Shown piece after piece: positions 44,627-54,042 of a stretch of DNA of 64,000 nucleotides. The notes beneath the pieces are model-generated. The model did no database searches and was not told the DNA's origin. It saw only the letters and a program-made list of their open reading frames with translations. Origin of the DNA: Sphingobacterium paludis (GTDB lineage Bacteria > Bacteroidota > Bacteroidia > Sphingobacteriales > Sphingobacteriaceae); assembly GCF_004364125.1 (NCBI RefSeq), contig NZ_SNZV01000004.1, forward strand, positions 124,001-188,000, written 5' to 3'. Positions within the stretch are counted from its first letter, which is position 1. Each line of letters begins with the position of its first letter. Position numbers and translations under genes: made by a program.

Positions 44627-47600
44627 TTAGGCCATCTTACGGAGTAGATTTAGTGCATAGTCTATGCTATTAACATTCGTTAACGCTAACCGCAGTTGAT
44701 TTTTCACTTCTTTCAAATTAGAAATGGACGGATGTTCCTGTACGAAAGCTAAAACCTTACCGAATTGATCCGATTCGAAATAACTGGATTTTGGATTGTT
44801 GAGAAAGTATCCTTTCAACACCTTTTTCTTGTACGAGATTTTCTCAAATCCGATCTGCTTGCCCATCCATTGTAAACGGAGTGTATTGAACAGTTCAAAA
44901 ACTGGTGCCGGTATTGGGCCAAAGCGATCTTCCAGTTCTTTTTGAAAACTAGCTAATTGCTGTTCATTTTCTAGCTTGGCGATCTCGTTGTACAAGTTGT
45001 AGCGCTCGCCGATACTTGTCACATATTCATCCGGAATCATAACCTCTAGATCGGTGTCGATCTGCGTAAAGTTGACATACTTTCGGTTTTTATCATCCGC
45101 AAATAGCTCGCCGAATTCGTCGTCCTTCAACTCTTGCACGGCTTCATCCAAGATTTTATTGTACATTTCAAAGCCGATTTCGGCAATAAAGCCCGATTGC
45201 TCAGCACCTAAGAGATTTCCAGAACCACGAATATCCAGATCGCGCATAGCGACATTGAAACCTGAGCCCAGCTCCGAGAACTCTTCCAAAGCGGAAAGGC
45301 GTTTGTATGCCTCGTTAGTCAAAGTCGATAGCGGCGGACTGAGCAAGTAACAGAAAGCTTTTTTGTTGGATCGACCTACACGCCCGCGCATTTGGTGCAG
45401 GTCGCTGAGCCCAAACATGTGCGCGTGGTTGATGATGATGGTATTCGCGTTCGGAATGTCGAGGCCGGCTTCAATAATGGTGGTCGCCACTAACACGTCG
45501 AATTCATGGTTGATAAACTTCAGCATCACATCTTCTAGATCGTCACCTTCCAACTGCCCGTGTGCAATGCCAACGCGTGCGCCGGGCACCAGCTTTTGGA
45601 TCATGGCCCCAAGCTGCTTCAAATCGGCCACCCGGTTGTGGATAAAAAAGACCTGTCCATTGCGCTCTAATTCGAAAGCCACAGATTCTTGGATCAACGT
45701 TTCGTTAAATACATGCAGCTCCGTTTGTACGGGTTGACGATTTGGGGGAGGGGTAGATATGATGCTTAAATCTCTTGCTCCCATCAACGAAAAATGTAAG
45801 GTACGCGGTATAGGCGTTGCCGTTAGGGTCAATGAATCTACGTTTGCCCGCATCACCTTCAGCTTTTCCTTTACGGACACCCCAAATTTCTGCTCTTCGT
45901 CGATAATCATCAAACCAAGCTCTTTAAACTTGACATCTTTGCTCACCAAGCGATGCGTGCCGATAATAATATCGACTTCGCCAGCTGCCAGCATTCCTAA
46001 AGTTTCCTTGATCTGCTTGGACGACTTAAAGCGGTTAATGTAATCGATATTAGCAGGAAAGCCTTTCAAGCGTTCGCTGAACGTGCGGTAGTGCTGTAGC
46101 GCTAGTATAGTTGTCGGTACCAAAACCGCCACTTGCTTGCTATCCGCCACCGCTTTAAACGCCGCACGAATGGCGACTTCCGTCTTGCCAAAGCCAACGT
46201 CACCACAAACCAATCTATCCATCGGATGCGGCGATTCCATATCCTTTTTAACATCATTGGTTGCCTTCTCCTGATCGGGCGTATCTTCATAGATAAATGA
46301 GGCTTCCAGCTCATTTTGTAGATAGCTGTCTGGGCTAAACGCATTACCTGTTTGCGCTTTTCTTTGGGCGTAAAGCTTAATCAAATCGCGCGCAATGTCT
46401 TTTACCTTCTTTTTGGTTGTTTTCTTCAGTTTATCCCAAGCATCAGTACCCAATTTGTTCATTTTGGGCAACGTACCTTCCTTGCCAGAGTATTTTGATA
46501 TGCGGTTTAAGGAGTTAATATTGACGTATAGTAAATCATTGTCTGCATAGATAAGACGGATCATTTCCTGCGTTTTTCCATTGACTTCTACTTTTTCAAG
46601 ACCGGCATATTTCCCTACGCCATGATCGATGTGCGTAATGTAATCGCCCGGCTTCAGCTCGCGTAGATCTTTTAGCGTAATCGCTTGCGAGCGCTCGTAC
46701 CCCTTTTTACGCTTGTACTTATAGTATCGATCAAATACCTGATGATCGGTGTAACAGGCCAGTTTCAAGGTGTCGTCGCGGAAGCCTTCACGAAGCCCCC
46801 GGTGTATGGGTGTGAAGGTGGTTGAATTTTCAATATCTTCCAGAATAGCAAAAATGCGTTCTATTTGCTTTGTCGAATCCGAGAAAATTAAGTTCTGTAT
46901 ACGTTGCTTTTCGTTTTCTTTAAGGTTGTGGATCAACAACGTGAAATCTTTGTTAAAAGAGGGTTGCGGATGGGTGTCGAAGGGAATGGTTTTATCCGAT
47001 TTGTAGTAAAACTGCTTACCAAATTCAATGTTTGGGAATTCGAAAAGCATTTCGCTGAATGTTCGGTCCGTGGTGAACGTCACCCGGGGATCGACCCATT
47101 CCGTATTCATTTTAATATCCTTTTCTGGCAGCGCTTTCCAAAATTCGGCGGCTTTCTTATAGCCATCTTTGATAACATCCATCGTGAATTGAACATCTTT
47201 ATGCCAGAAGACACTATCCCCATCTACGTATTCTAAAAGTGAGATGTGATTGTTGCTCAGGAACTTTGCCTGTACGTTTGGCACGATGGTCACCGTGTGC
47301 ATTTTGCCCACGGATAGCTGTGATTCGATATCAAAGGTTCTTATACTTTCAATATCATCACCAAAAAACTCAATGCGATAGGGAAGATCGTTGGAAAAGG
47401 AAAAGATGTCGACAATACCACCGCGAATGGCAAATTGTCCCGGTTCGTAGACAAAGTCTACCCGGTCAAAATCATACTCGTAAAGAAATTCATTGATGAA
47501 TTCAATACTGAGTTTACTGTGTTCAGTGATTGCTAATGTATTTTTATCCAAATCGTCTCGGTTGATCACTTTTTCGGCGATGGCTTCCGGATAGGTGACG

Positions 47601-47962
47601 ACCATCTTTGGCAGCTCGGAGGTATGATTCAGCGCGCTTAGGGTCTCTGCTCGTTGCAATACATGGGCGGCATCTGTCTGTGTGAACTCAAATGCCTTGC
47701 GAAAGGAGGCTGGAAAAAATAGGATTTGCTTATCTAAAATGCTCTCTAAATCGCTGAGGAAATAAGAGGCTTCTTCGTGCGTCGGAAGGATAAAAATATA
47801 AGGCCGCTCTTGTAAGCTATAGGCGGCAGCGGCTACCATGGCATCAGAGGAACCGACTAAACCTTTGAGTTGTATTTTTGGATTTTTTTGCTGTATAGCT
47901 TTTACCAGCTCCTGCACCTCGTCGCTGTGCTTGTATTTTTCTATAACGTCTTGTATGCCCAC
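44627..47962 (-). CDS. mfd: transcription-repair coupling factor
   Basis: Mfd of 1111 aa, an ATP-dependent DNA translocase that removes RNA polymerase stalled at lesions and recruits UvrA. In order: UvrB-like N-terminal module, RNA-polymerase-interaction (CarD-like) domain near 435-500 (LKPGDYITHIDHGVGKYAGLE), helicase Walker A GDVGFGKTE near 590, DEEQ box in IIDEEQKFGV, motif VI MRGRVGRSNKKAFCYLL, and the C-terminal TRCF domain. Start is GTG at 47962, preceded by AAAGG. Length is slightly short of the E. coli 1148 aa but normal for Bacteroidota. Confidence 0.96.
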   Translation of the reverse strand: MGIQDVIEKYKHSDEVQELVKAIQQKNPKIQLKGLVGSSDAMVAAAAYSLQERPYIFILPTHEEASYFLSDLESILDKQILFFPASFRKAFEFTQTDAAHVLQRAETLSALNHTSELPKMVVTYPEAIAEKVINRDDLDKNTLAITEHSKLSIEFINEFLYEYDFDRVDFVYEPGQFAIRGGIVDIFSFSNDLPYRIEFFGDDIESIRTFDIESQLSVGKMHTVTIVPNVQAKFLSNNHISLLEYVDGDSVFWHKDVQFTMDVIKDGYKKAAEFWKALPEKDIKMNTEWVDPRVTFTTDRTFSEMLFEFPNIEFGKQFYYKSDKTIPFDTHPQPSFNKDFTLLIHNLKENEKQRIQNLIFSDSTKQIERIFAILEDIENSTTFTPIHRGLREGFRDDTLKLACYTDHQVFDRYYKYKRKKGYERSQAITLKDLRELKPGDYITHIDHGVGKYAGLEKVEVNGKTQEMIRLIYADNDLLYVNINSLNRISKYSGKEGTLPKMNKLGTDAWDKLKKTTKKKVKDIARDLIKLYAQRKAQTGNAFSPDSYLQNELEASFIYEDTPDQEKATNDVKKDMESPHPMDRLVCGDVGFGKTEVAIRAAFKAVADSKQVAVLVPTTILALQHYRTFSERLKGFPANIDYINRFKSSKQIKETLGMLAAGEVDIIIGTHRLVSKDVKFKELGLMIIDEEQKFGVSVKEKLKVMRANVDSLTLTATPIPRTLHFSLMGARDLSIISTPPPNRQPVQTELHVFNETLIQESVAFELERNGQVFFIHNRVADLKQLGAMIQKLVPGARVGIAHGQLEGDDLEDVMLKFINHEFDVLVATTIIEAGLDIPNANTIIINHAHMFGLSDLHQMRGRVGRSNKKAFCYLLSPPLSTLTNEAYKRLSALEEFSELGSGFNVAMRDLDIRGSGNLLGAEQSGFIAEIGFEMYNKILDEAVQELKDDEFGELFADDKNRKYVNFTQIDTDLEVMIPDEYVTSIGERYNLYNEIAKLENEQQLASFQKELEDRFGPIPAPVFELFNTLRLQWMGKQIGFEKISYKKKVLKGYFLNNPKSSYFESDQFGKVLAFVQEHPSISNLKEVKNQLRLALTNVNSIDYALNLLRKMA

Positions 47963-48264
47963 TTGCTACCTTTACTTTTTTGCGAATTTAAGAAATTATT
48001 GGAGCGAATCAGAATACAGAGCCTTGAAACATCAAGCATATATGGATAAAAAACAAATACCCTGGAAAACGCTCATTTATCCTTATTCATTATTCGCTCG
48101 GAAACTATAATGCTATGGAACAATTATGTATGGCTCAAGGTTTCTACGACCGCTTGAAATCTGAAACGTTTTTGCTAAAAGAGCATAGCTGTACATCGAT
48201 AAACAAGGAATCGTCTTACGAGCACGATCCGCTTTCAAAGCGGAGAAGCACCTTACACGGCATG
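47963..48264. other. intergenic region upstream of mfd
   Basis: No supported gene. A plus-strand frame of 76 codons starting at 48115 runs into the antiparallel gene at 48265 and lacks any recognisable family, so it is treated as noise. The mfd promoter should be in this stretch but no good consensus box stands out. Confidence 0.4.
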
Positions 48265-48810
48265 CTAGATAAGATGATTGCTGTTTGCAAAATCAAGAAC
48301 CTGCTGCATATCGTCGCTGAGGTCAAATTGAAGATCTTCGTGTAGTTTATCAAACTTGTTTGACGTGGTTTTTAGACGGGCTTTGACATAGATCTGAAGC
48401 TTGAAGGCCGCATGCACGCCGGATGCTTCGAAAAGGCGCGGAAAGCGTTCGAACGCTTCTTTTAACAGATAGATACGACATTCCATTTCACTGTATTTGT
48501 CTTTGGTCACTTTCTCGTGTTCATTGATTAATCCGCTGCCCTGGCGTAGCAAAGTTTGCAGTTCCTTATAGTTGCTGTACTGGGGGATATTCTTAATTGT
48601 GTAGCGGTTGGTAGAAAACAGATCACGGAGGGATTCCCGTAAATTTTCAATACGATCTTCCAGATCGAGTTGGTTTTCCAACAATTGAAAGTGGAGTTGC
48701 TTCATAAGCATCTTATCCTTGCTTACCAAACGCACCAAAAGTTTGTCTTTTTCCTTTTGTGGTAAGTTTAAGACTGCATTTTTTAATTCCGGTTGCTTAT
48801 GAAGTGACAT
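48265..48810 (-). CDS. conserved hypothetical helical protein
   Basis: Protein of 181 aa that I do not recognise. It is nearly all alpha-helical and rich in charged residues, with a likely coiled coil in LLENQLDLEDRIENLRESLRDL; it begins MSLHKQPELKNAVLNLPQKEKDKLLVRLV. No signal peptide, membrane segment or catalytic motif is visible, so it is probably cytoplasmic. Good length, a proper ATG and absence of a competing frame argue that it is real. It may share a transcript with mfd downstream, though 302 bases separate them. Confidence 0.7.
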   Translation of the reverse strand: MSLHKQPELKNAVLNLPQKEKDKLLVRLVSKDKMLMKQLHFQLLENQLDLEDRIENLRESLRDLFSTNRYTIKNIPQYSNYKELQTLLRQGSGLINEHEKVTKDKYSEMECRIYLLKEAFERFPRLFEASGVHAAFKLQIYVKARLKTTSNKFDKLHEDLQFDLSDDMQQVLDFANSNHLI

Positions 48811-48958
48811 GTAGTATGTGTATCGATCTCACGCTAAAAATAAGAACTATAGCCTGTATTCGAAAGCGATAGCGCTATTCAGCATGTGAAAAATAAATAA
48901 TCAGTAAAAAGTACCATTATTCGAGGAAATTGTACCATTTATTTTAACGAAATGCAGG

Positions 48959-48966
48959 TACCTTTG
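48959..48966 (+). promoter_or_regulatory. -7 promoter box of the AraC-type gene
   Basis: TACCTTTG ends 3 bases before the ATG at 48970; a TTTA 17 bases upstream may serve as -33. An in-frame ATG at 48952 lies upstream of this box and so is probably not the start. Confidence 0.6.
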
Positions 48967-48969
48967 TGT

Positions 48970-49848
48970 ATGGCGTTGAAAATACCTGTGATAGAGCAAT
49001 GTACGGTTTCCAATAGCTTCCAAGGTGGAGATTTAATGGTGGAAGATTTGGCGACCTATCTGAATCGTAATCATGATTTGATTTTTCCGCATCGGCATAA
49101 TTTTTACCATTTCTTACTATTTACGGCAGGGGGAGGAACCCATAGTATAGACTTTGAACGATTTGAGGTACAGCCCTGGCAAATTTATTTCATGTCTCCC
49201 GGCCAGATTCACAGTTGGCAATTTGAAGGAAGTATAGCCGGTTTTGTGGTCAATTTCAATAGGGATTTTTTCAAAAACTTCCTGATGCGTCCGGAGGGTA
49301 TAGCAAACTTTTCTTTCTTTTCAGGCTTGGTGAAAGACGGGGTGTTTATGATAGAGAGTCGAGAACGCGCTGCTGTTTTGAACATCTTGACCCGCTTGTT
49401 GGAAAATGTAGCTGATGAGGACTTCGCCCGCGTATCTTTGTTGTACCTCTTTCATGTACTAGAAAAACAACGCGGCGCGAGCAGGGGCTCGGAAACCAAC
49501 GTGTACAACCATACCTTGCTGCGTAATTTTTTGGATTTAATAGAACGCAATTACCAAACGTTGCGGTTGCCCAAGGATTATGCCGCGATGCTGTACATCA
49601 CGCCGAACCACTTAAATGCGCTCAGTAACGAATTTTTAGGGATTTCTGCCGGTGAACTTATTCGCAACAGAATCGTGCTAGAAGCAAAACGCTTGCTGGT
49701 CATTCATGATCATGCCATAGCAGATATTGGTTATGCGCTGAACTTTAATGACAACTCGTATTTTACAAAATTTTTTAAAAAAGCGACAGGGCTCACGCCC
49801 GATGAATTTCGCCGCAGTATGCAATTAACACATGAACAAAATGGATAA
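48970..49848 (+). CDS. AraC-family transcriptional regulator
   Basis: Regulator of 292 aa with an N-terminal cupin sensing domain (FPHRHNFYHFLLFTAGGGTHSIDFE, IYFMSPGQIHSW) and a C-terminal double helix-turn-helix (LRLPKDYAAMLYITPNHLNALSNEF, IADIGYALNFNDNSYFTKFFKKATGLTPDEFR; both shown in part of the domain). The start at 48970 is set by the promoter box. Ligand and targets are unknown; it overlaps the DUF983 gene by 8 bases, so the two are expressed together. Confidence 0.92.
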   Translation: MALKIPVIEQCTVSNSFQGGDLMVEDLATYLNRNHDLIFPHRHNFYHFLLFTAGGGTHSIDFERFEVQPWQIYFMSPGQIHSWQFEGSIAGFVVNFNRDFFKNFLMRPEGIANFSFFSGLVKDGVFMIESRERAAVLNILTRLLENVADEDFARVSLLYLFHVLEKQRGASRGSETNVYNHTLLRNFLDLIERNYQTLRLPKDYAAMLYITPNHLNALSNEFLGISAGELIRNRIVLEAKRLLVIHDHAIADIGYALNFNDNSYFTKFFKKATGLTPDEFRRSMQLTHEQNG

Positions 49849-50275
49849 TACAAGTACTTATACAATCAGCAAATTTCAGGCAGCAAGGCAATGTCTCTGC
49901 CCGCGCTGTCGAACCGGTAAAATGTTCACGGGCAGTTTGCTAGGTCTAAAAGGACAGAAAATGCTGAAATACTGCCCCCATTGCGGCCTGAAATTTGAAA
50001 TGGAACCTGGCTTTTTTTATGTCTCCATGTTTGTGAGTTATGCATTGAACGTGGCACAATTTATTGCGGTGTGCATCGCGACTTATGTACTTTCTGGTCA
50101 TTCCGAATCACCTTGGTTGTACTTAATAGCTTGCAGTCTCACGGCGGTCGTGCTAGCGGGGTTCAATTTCCGCTATTCACGTGTTATTCAACTTTATTGG
50201 TTGACGCCAAACTTGGGCTTCAAAGAAAAGTACTACGGCGATCAGTACAAAAAAGACATAAAAATAGAGGCGTAA
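49841..50275 (+). CDS. DUF983 family membrane protein
   Basis: Protein of about 144 aa. A zinc-ribbon-like pair of CxxC motifs (CLCPRCRTGKMF and KYCPHCGLKFEME) precedes two or more transmembrane helices (VSMFVSYALNVAQFIAVCIATYVL and LYLIACSLTAVVLAGF). DUF983 proteins are widespread in Bacteroidota and Alphaproteobacteria with no settled role. ATG 49832 is an alternative start. It lies inside the 3' end of the AraC-type gene, implying coupling. Confidence 0.85.
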   Translation: MDNTSTYTISKFQAARQCLCPRCRTGKMFTGSLLGLKGQKMLKYCPHCGLKFEMEPGFFYVSMFVSYALNVAQFIAVCIATYVLSGHSESPWLYLIACSLTAVVLAGFNFRYSRVIQLYWLTPNLGFKEKYYGDQYKKDIKIEA

Positions 50276-50289
50276 AAATAGCCTCTATT
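50263..50289. terminator. hairpin between convergent DUF983 and galE genes
   Basis: AATAGAGGC (50263-50271) and GCCTCTATT (50281-50289) form a perfect 9-bp stem with an A-rich 9-base loop. It overlaps the DUF983 stop codon and ends 17 bases before galE's stop. A weak T/A-rich tail on each side fits a bidirectional terminator. Confidence 0.75.
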
Positions 50290-50305
50290 ATATTCGTGTC
50301 CTCGC

Positions 50306-51334
50306 TTATGCTATTGGGTTTTGCTGTAAATATTTCTCCCAGGCCCAAGCCGATGACATCATTTCGTCGATGCCGAGGGCTGCCTTCCAACCTAACTCTG
50401 CACTGGATTTACTAACGTCGCCCCATACTTGCACAACATCACCCTCGCGCCGAGGCCCTACTTCGTAATTCAATTTTTGTCCTGAAGCTTTTTCAAAGGC
50501 CGCAATTGTTTGGAAAACCGAATAGCCAATGCCTGTACCTACATTGAAAATATCATACGTGCCATTCGGATTTCCTTTCTCCAACAACTTAATTGCTGCC
50601 ACATGTGCTTTTGCCAAATCAACCACGTGGATGTAGTCGCGGACACAGCTTCCATCAACAGTATCATAATCGCCACCAAAAACCGTTAACTTTTCTCTTT
50701 TACCGATAGCCGTTTGGGTGATGAAAGGCAAGAGATTTTGAGGTACGCCAAGAGGTAGCTCACCAATCAAGGCCGAATCATGTGCGCCAACCGGATTAAA
50801 ATAGCGTAAAGCAATCACGTTGTAATTACTGTAGGCTTTCGCGGTTTCTTCCAAGATCTCCTCGGCAATTTGTTTGGTATTGCCATAAGGTGACGTAGCC
50901 TTCTTAACAGGTGCCGCCTCGTTAACAGGAAGTACATCCGGCTCGCCGTAAACCGTACAGCTCGATGAAAACACGAAGTTTACCGGCTTTTCCTGGTAAG
51001 CCTGGAGCAAATTAATCAACGAAAAGAAGTTATTGCGGTAATATTTTAACGGCTTTGCTACGGATTCACCCACAGCCTTAGAGGCAGCGAAGTGAATAAT
51101 GCCCGTTACATCCGCATGGCTATTTACAAACTCTTCGACTTTAGACACATCGCAGAGATCGAACTGGTGAAATTCTGGCTTTACGCCGATAATTTTTTCA
51201 ATCTGATCCAAGATCTGCAGGTTGGAGTTAGAAAGATCGTCGATGATTATCGGGGTATAGCCCGCATGATGTAGTTCTACTACGGTGTGCGAACCAATGT
51301 ATCCGGTTCCGCCTGTAACTAGTATTTTGCTCAT
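50306..51334 (-). CDS. galE: UDP-glucose 4-epimerase
   Basis: Extended short-chain dehydrogenase of 342 aa. The NAD motif is VTGGTGYIGSH at the N-terminus, FSSSCTVYG supplies the catalytic Ser, and SPYGNTK the Tyr-x3-Lys pair; RYFNPVGAHDS and DGSCVRDYIHV are typical of GalE. It interconverts UDP-glucose and UDP-galactose, completing the Leloir route begun by galT/galK about 10 kb away and supplying UDP-Gal for polysaccharide. It is on the minus strand as a single gene. Confidence 0.95.
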   Translation of the reverse strand: MSKILVTGGTGYIGSHTVVELHHAGYTPIIIDDLSNSNLQILDQIEKIIGVKPEFHQFDLCDVSKVEEFVNSHADVTGIIHFAASKAVGESVAKPLKYYRNNFFSLINLLQAYQEKPVNFVFSSSCTVYGEPDVLPVNEAAPVKKATSPYGNTKQIAEEILEETAKAYSNYNVIALRYFNPVGAHDSALIGELPLGVPQNLLPFITQTAIGKREKLTVFGGDYDTVDGSCVRDYIHVVDLAKAHVAAIKLLEKGNPNGTYDIFNVGTGIGYSVFQTIAAFEKASGQKLNYEVGPRREGDVVQVWGDVSKSSAELGWKAALGIDEMMSSAWAWEKYLQQNPIA

Positions 51335-52010
51335 TATCTTTTTATAATATGTCTTTTACGCTGTAACAACTTTTACAGTTGTTCTTATAAGTCGTACAAC
51401 TTCTTCATAGCGGTTTTGTTAACGCCTACATGCTATAAGGTTGTGCTGTTTTTAGCACGTAGACCTACACACGTGACTTACATCTAGTCAAATTTACATA
51501 AAAATGGGAAATTTCAATTGTGTTGATGAAAATAGCGAAGAGCTGTCCGTTGTTGTTTTTTGCATAAACATACGCTTAAGGAATGAGGTGTATAAAATGC
51601 GCTGTATTTTATACGTGAAGTTACTTTTAATTGGTGCGAGTATGCGCAGGTTTATTCCTAATTTTCGTATGTTCGCGTCGCCAGAAGTAAATTTCTTTTT
51701 AAGGAAATAAACTTTTTTTAATTATTTAGTTTGCTATTAGTTAAAGGTGGCGCGAAATTTGAAAAGACGATGCGGAAAAGATGTTTCCCTGTTTTCTTGT
51801 AGCTGATTATGGCTCTTGAAATAAGATTCGGATAAGAAGTTCCTAAACGCAATGCTCAATGCCCCTCTGTTTACGAACTATGATTAATTTTTTACACCTG
51901 TAAAGTTGCAATCACGCCGTGTTTACAGGTTCTTTAAAGGTGTAGAATGATTGGTCATGACAATGTGATGAACTTTTTTATATATGTATTACTTAAAATT
52001 AAGCGACAAC
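51335..52010. other. long intergenic region between galE and the fimbrillin-like locus
   Basis: No supported gene in 676 bases; a 68-codon plus-strand frame at 51504 has no recognisable features. A minus-strand TAAATTTG (51489-51496) with ATTG 18 bases upstream may be the galE promoter, with a leader of about 150 bases. Overlapping small inverted repeats occur at 51361-51383 (CTGTAA/TTACAG and AACAAC/GTTGTT), and a longer one at 51896-51930 is listed separately. Confidence 0.45.
51896..51930. repeat. inverted repeat upstream of the small protein gene
   Basis: ACCTGTAAA (51896-51904) and TTTACAGGT (51922-51930) are perfect 9-base arms around 17 bases, followed by TCTTTAAAG. It lies about 80 bases upstream of the gene at 52011 and may be an operator or an RNA hairpin in its leader. 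Confidence 0.6.
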
Positions 52011-52211
52011 ATGAATTTTCACATCCACAAAAACAAAAGACCAAAAAACAAGATTTCAAAAGCTTACACGGCACCTGAAAGTATCGTTACCATGGTACAC
52101 ATGGAAATGGGTCTTGCTGCTAGTTCAACCACCGTCACCCCGACGAATAGCGGCAACCAAGTGCGAGAGCAGTTCGATTTACAGGAGCAGGAAAGAGAAT
52201 TAGATTGGTAG
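52011..52211 (+). CDS. small protein upstream of fimbrillin-like gene
   Basis: Protein of 66 aa with a very basic N-terminus (MNFHIHKNKRPKNKISKAY), then APESIVTMVHMEMGLAASS and a C-terminus ending ELDW. This pattern (Tyr-x-APES, a hydrophobic Met/Val strip, a small-residue patch and a terminal Trp) matches, from memory, unnamed small proteins found ahead of fimbrillin or FISUMP genes in Bacteroidota. ATG 52011 is preferred over 51984. It ends 22 bases before the next gene, so they are surely co-transcribed. Function unknown. Confidence 0.65.
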   Translation: MNFHIHKNKRPKNKISKAYTAPESIVTMVHMEMGLAASSTTVTPTNSGNQVREQFDLQEQERELDW

Positions 52212-52233
52212 TTTATTCTTAACACATTATTTT

Positions 52234-53961
52234 ATGAACACTAGATTGCTACAAATCGCCACGATGATTTTAGTCGTGTCATCCTTGTTTTCCTGTAAAA
52301 CCGACAATGACTACGGACAAGAGATCGTTACGCTCAACGTAAGCCTAGGAGGAGAAGAGTACGATGAACAGGATGTAACCTTCGGCGGACAATCCAACAC
52401 TAATTCCAGATCATCAAATAGGTCAAATTCGAATATTTCGACTGCTGTACAGATGCAGGAAATACCTTTGGAAAATGGTTTTTATATCAGCGCCGAGGTG
52501 ACGGCCGAGCCAGCGATTTACAGACCTAGCCCTGCGAAGTCTTCTTCAGGCGGAAACCGTGCGGCAGTGGTGGTTAATCCTATACAGCGCGCCATATCGT
52601 TTAGGCTTGCGGCATACAACAGTGCGGGGAACTTCGTTCAAGCAAAAGTATATACCATCGCTGCTAACGGAACCGTCACGCCCGCTGATGGTGCTGCGAT
52701 GCAGTTACCCAATGGTCAGTATACATTTATTGCCTACTCCTATAATACAAACACGGCACCGACGGAAAACCTGACCGGAACGACAGTCTCCAACTTTACG
52801 ATAGCGAATGCACCCGTAGCAAACGGCTTTATGCTATTTAACTCGGGCTTGATTACCGTGTCTTCGCAGGCTACCGTGAATCTAAATGTTATCTTAAGGC
52901 ACCTGACATCGCCTATGCAGGTTGTGATCGATGCGACCGCTACCAACGGATATTTAATTACAAGTGTAGGAACAACAACGTTAGGAAATACACGAGGAAC
53001 AGCAACAGTTAACTTAAGTACGGGCACAATTACCAATTTCGGCGGATCAACAGCGGCACGCACGATGTCCTATCCAAGCACCGCGGCAGCAGCACAGTGG
53101 GCCTCCAATGTGGCGTACTTTTCGAATAATACAACAGCAGGAACATTGTCTATTGCGTCGTTAATCGTGGGGCCGTTGGAAAGACCAACGCCTATTAATT
53201 TTAGCGATATCAGTATTTTGCCAGGATTTGCCTATACGGTACGTCTGCGCTTAAATCCCGAAGACGGTTTCGAGACTATAGGCGGAGTAGAGGCTGCATT
53301 TATTGGTGGACGATATTGGATGCGCAGAAACCTCGGCTCAACAGTCGCTAATCCAGATGTGCCCAACGCGACGGCTTCGATCGGGTTTCGGGATCATATC
53401 GGCAATTACTACCAATGGGGTAGAATAACGCCTCGCGGAAACGGTAGCACTACAGCGAATCAAACAGGTACGCATTGGAATACCAGGGAAGAAAGTCTTA
53501 CGGCTTGGAATCTAGGGTCAGAGACCACGCCTGTTCCTGCAAAAAATACGACAAATGATCCTTGTCCGACGGGGTGGCGGGTTCCCACAAGGGCCGAATG
53601 GAATCTTCTAGTGGCCAGTACCACGCAAAACCAGAGTGATAATGTGGGAACTACTTGGACGGCTAGTACTACAAATTATGCTACCGCGAAGGTGTTTCGC
53701 AGCCTTCGCGATCGCAACGTCGTGCTCACATTTCCATCCGGGGGCGTTTTTACGCCGACTACTGTAAATAGCACTGTTGTGGGTGTTTCTCAATTTCGAG
53801 GAAGTGCAGGCTATTATTGGACCAGCTTATCAATTGCACCGGAAACTGCCGCGCTAAATGCTGCTCGTTTAGTAACAGATCAGACTGCCGTTACTATGGG
53901 ACAGGGGAACAATAACAAAAATTTCGCGTTTAATGTACGTTGTATACGCGATACACAATAA
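52234..53961 (+). CDS. fimbrillin-like surface lipoprotein with C-terminal FISUMP domain
   Basis: Exported protein of 575 aa. A lipoprotein signal (SSLFSC) is followed by a Ser/Asn-rich linker (residues ~52-70), a fimbrillin/Mfa2-like beta-sandwich region (FRLAAYNSAGNFVQAKVYTI, NGQYTFIAYSYN, VTVSSQATVNLNVILRHL-like strands), and a C-terminal FISUMP domain with IGGRYWMRRNLG, GNYYQWGR, NDPCPTGWRVPTRAEWNLL, VLTFPSGG, GYYWTSL and FNVRCIRD. FISUMP domains are thought to bind extracellular ligands or decorate fimbriae. It closes with a strong terminator. Confidence 0.88.
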   Translation: MNTRLLQIATMILVVSSLFSCKTDNDYGQEIVTLNVSLGGEEYDEQDVTFGGQSNTNSRSSNRSNSNISTAVQMQEIPLENGFYISAEVTAEPAIYRPSPAKSSSGGNRAAVVVNPIQRAISFRLAAYNSAGNFVQAKVYTIAANGTVTPADGAAMQLPNGQYTFIAYSYNTNTAPTENLTGTTVSNFTIANAPVANGFMLFNSGLITVSSQATVNLNVILRHLTSPMQVVIDATATNGYLITSVGTTTLGNTRGTATVNLSTGTITNFGGSTAARTMSYPSTAAAAQWASNVAYFSNNTTAGTLSIASLIVGPLERPTPINFSDISILPGFAYTVRLRLNPEDGFETIGGVEAAFIGGRYWMRRNLGSTVANPDVPNATASIGFRDHIGNYYQWGRITPRGNGSTTANQTGTHWNTREESLTAWNLGSETTPVPAKNTTNDPCPTGWRVPTRAEWNLLVASTTQNQSDNVGTTWTASTTNYATAKVFRSLRDRNVVLTFPSGGVFTPTTVNSTVVGVSQFRGSAGYYWTSLSIAPETAALNAARLVTDQTAVTMGQGNNNKNFAFNVRCIRDTQ

Positions 53962-53975
53962 CTTTTGATTTTACT

Positions 53976-54012
53976 GTATTCAGCATAGAATTTACGCTAT
54001 GCTGAATACTTT
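53976..54012. terminator. terminator between convergent fimbrillin-like and UXS-like genes
   Basis: A 13-bp perfect stem (GTATTCAGCATAG at 53976-53988, CTATGCTGAATAC at 53997-54009) with an 8-base loop and a TTT tail. Being symmetric and between converging genes it can serve both. Confidence 0.88.
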
Positions 54013-54042
54013 ACCACAGCCTAACGCGAAGAATGCGGAGGG

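Noticed and set aside
48115..48345. 76-codon plus-strand frame upstream of and into the hypothetical gene at 48265
   Set aside because: It overlaps a longer, better supported gene on the other strand and shows no family features.
51504..51710. 68-codon plus-strand frame between galE and the fimbrillin-like locus
   Set aside because: Its composition is not protein-like, it has no clear start signal, and the region looks intergenic.
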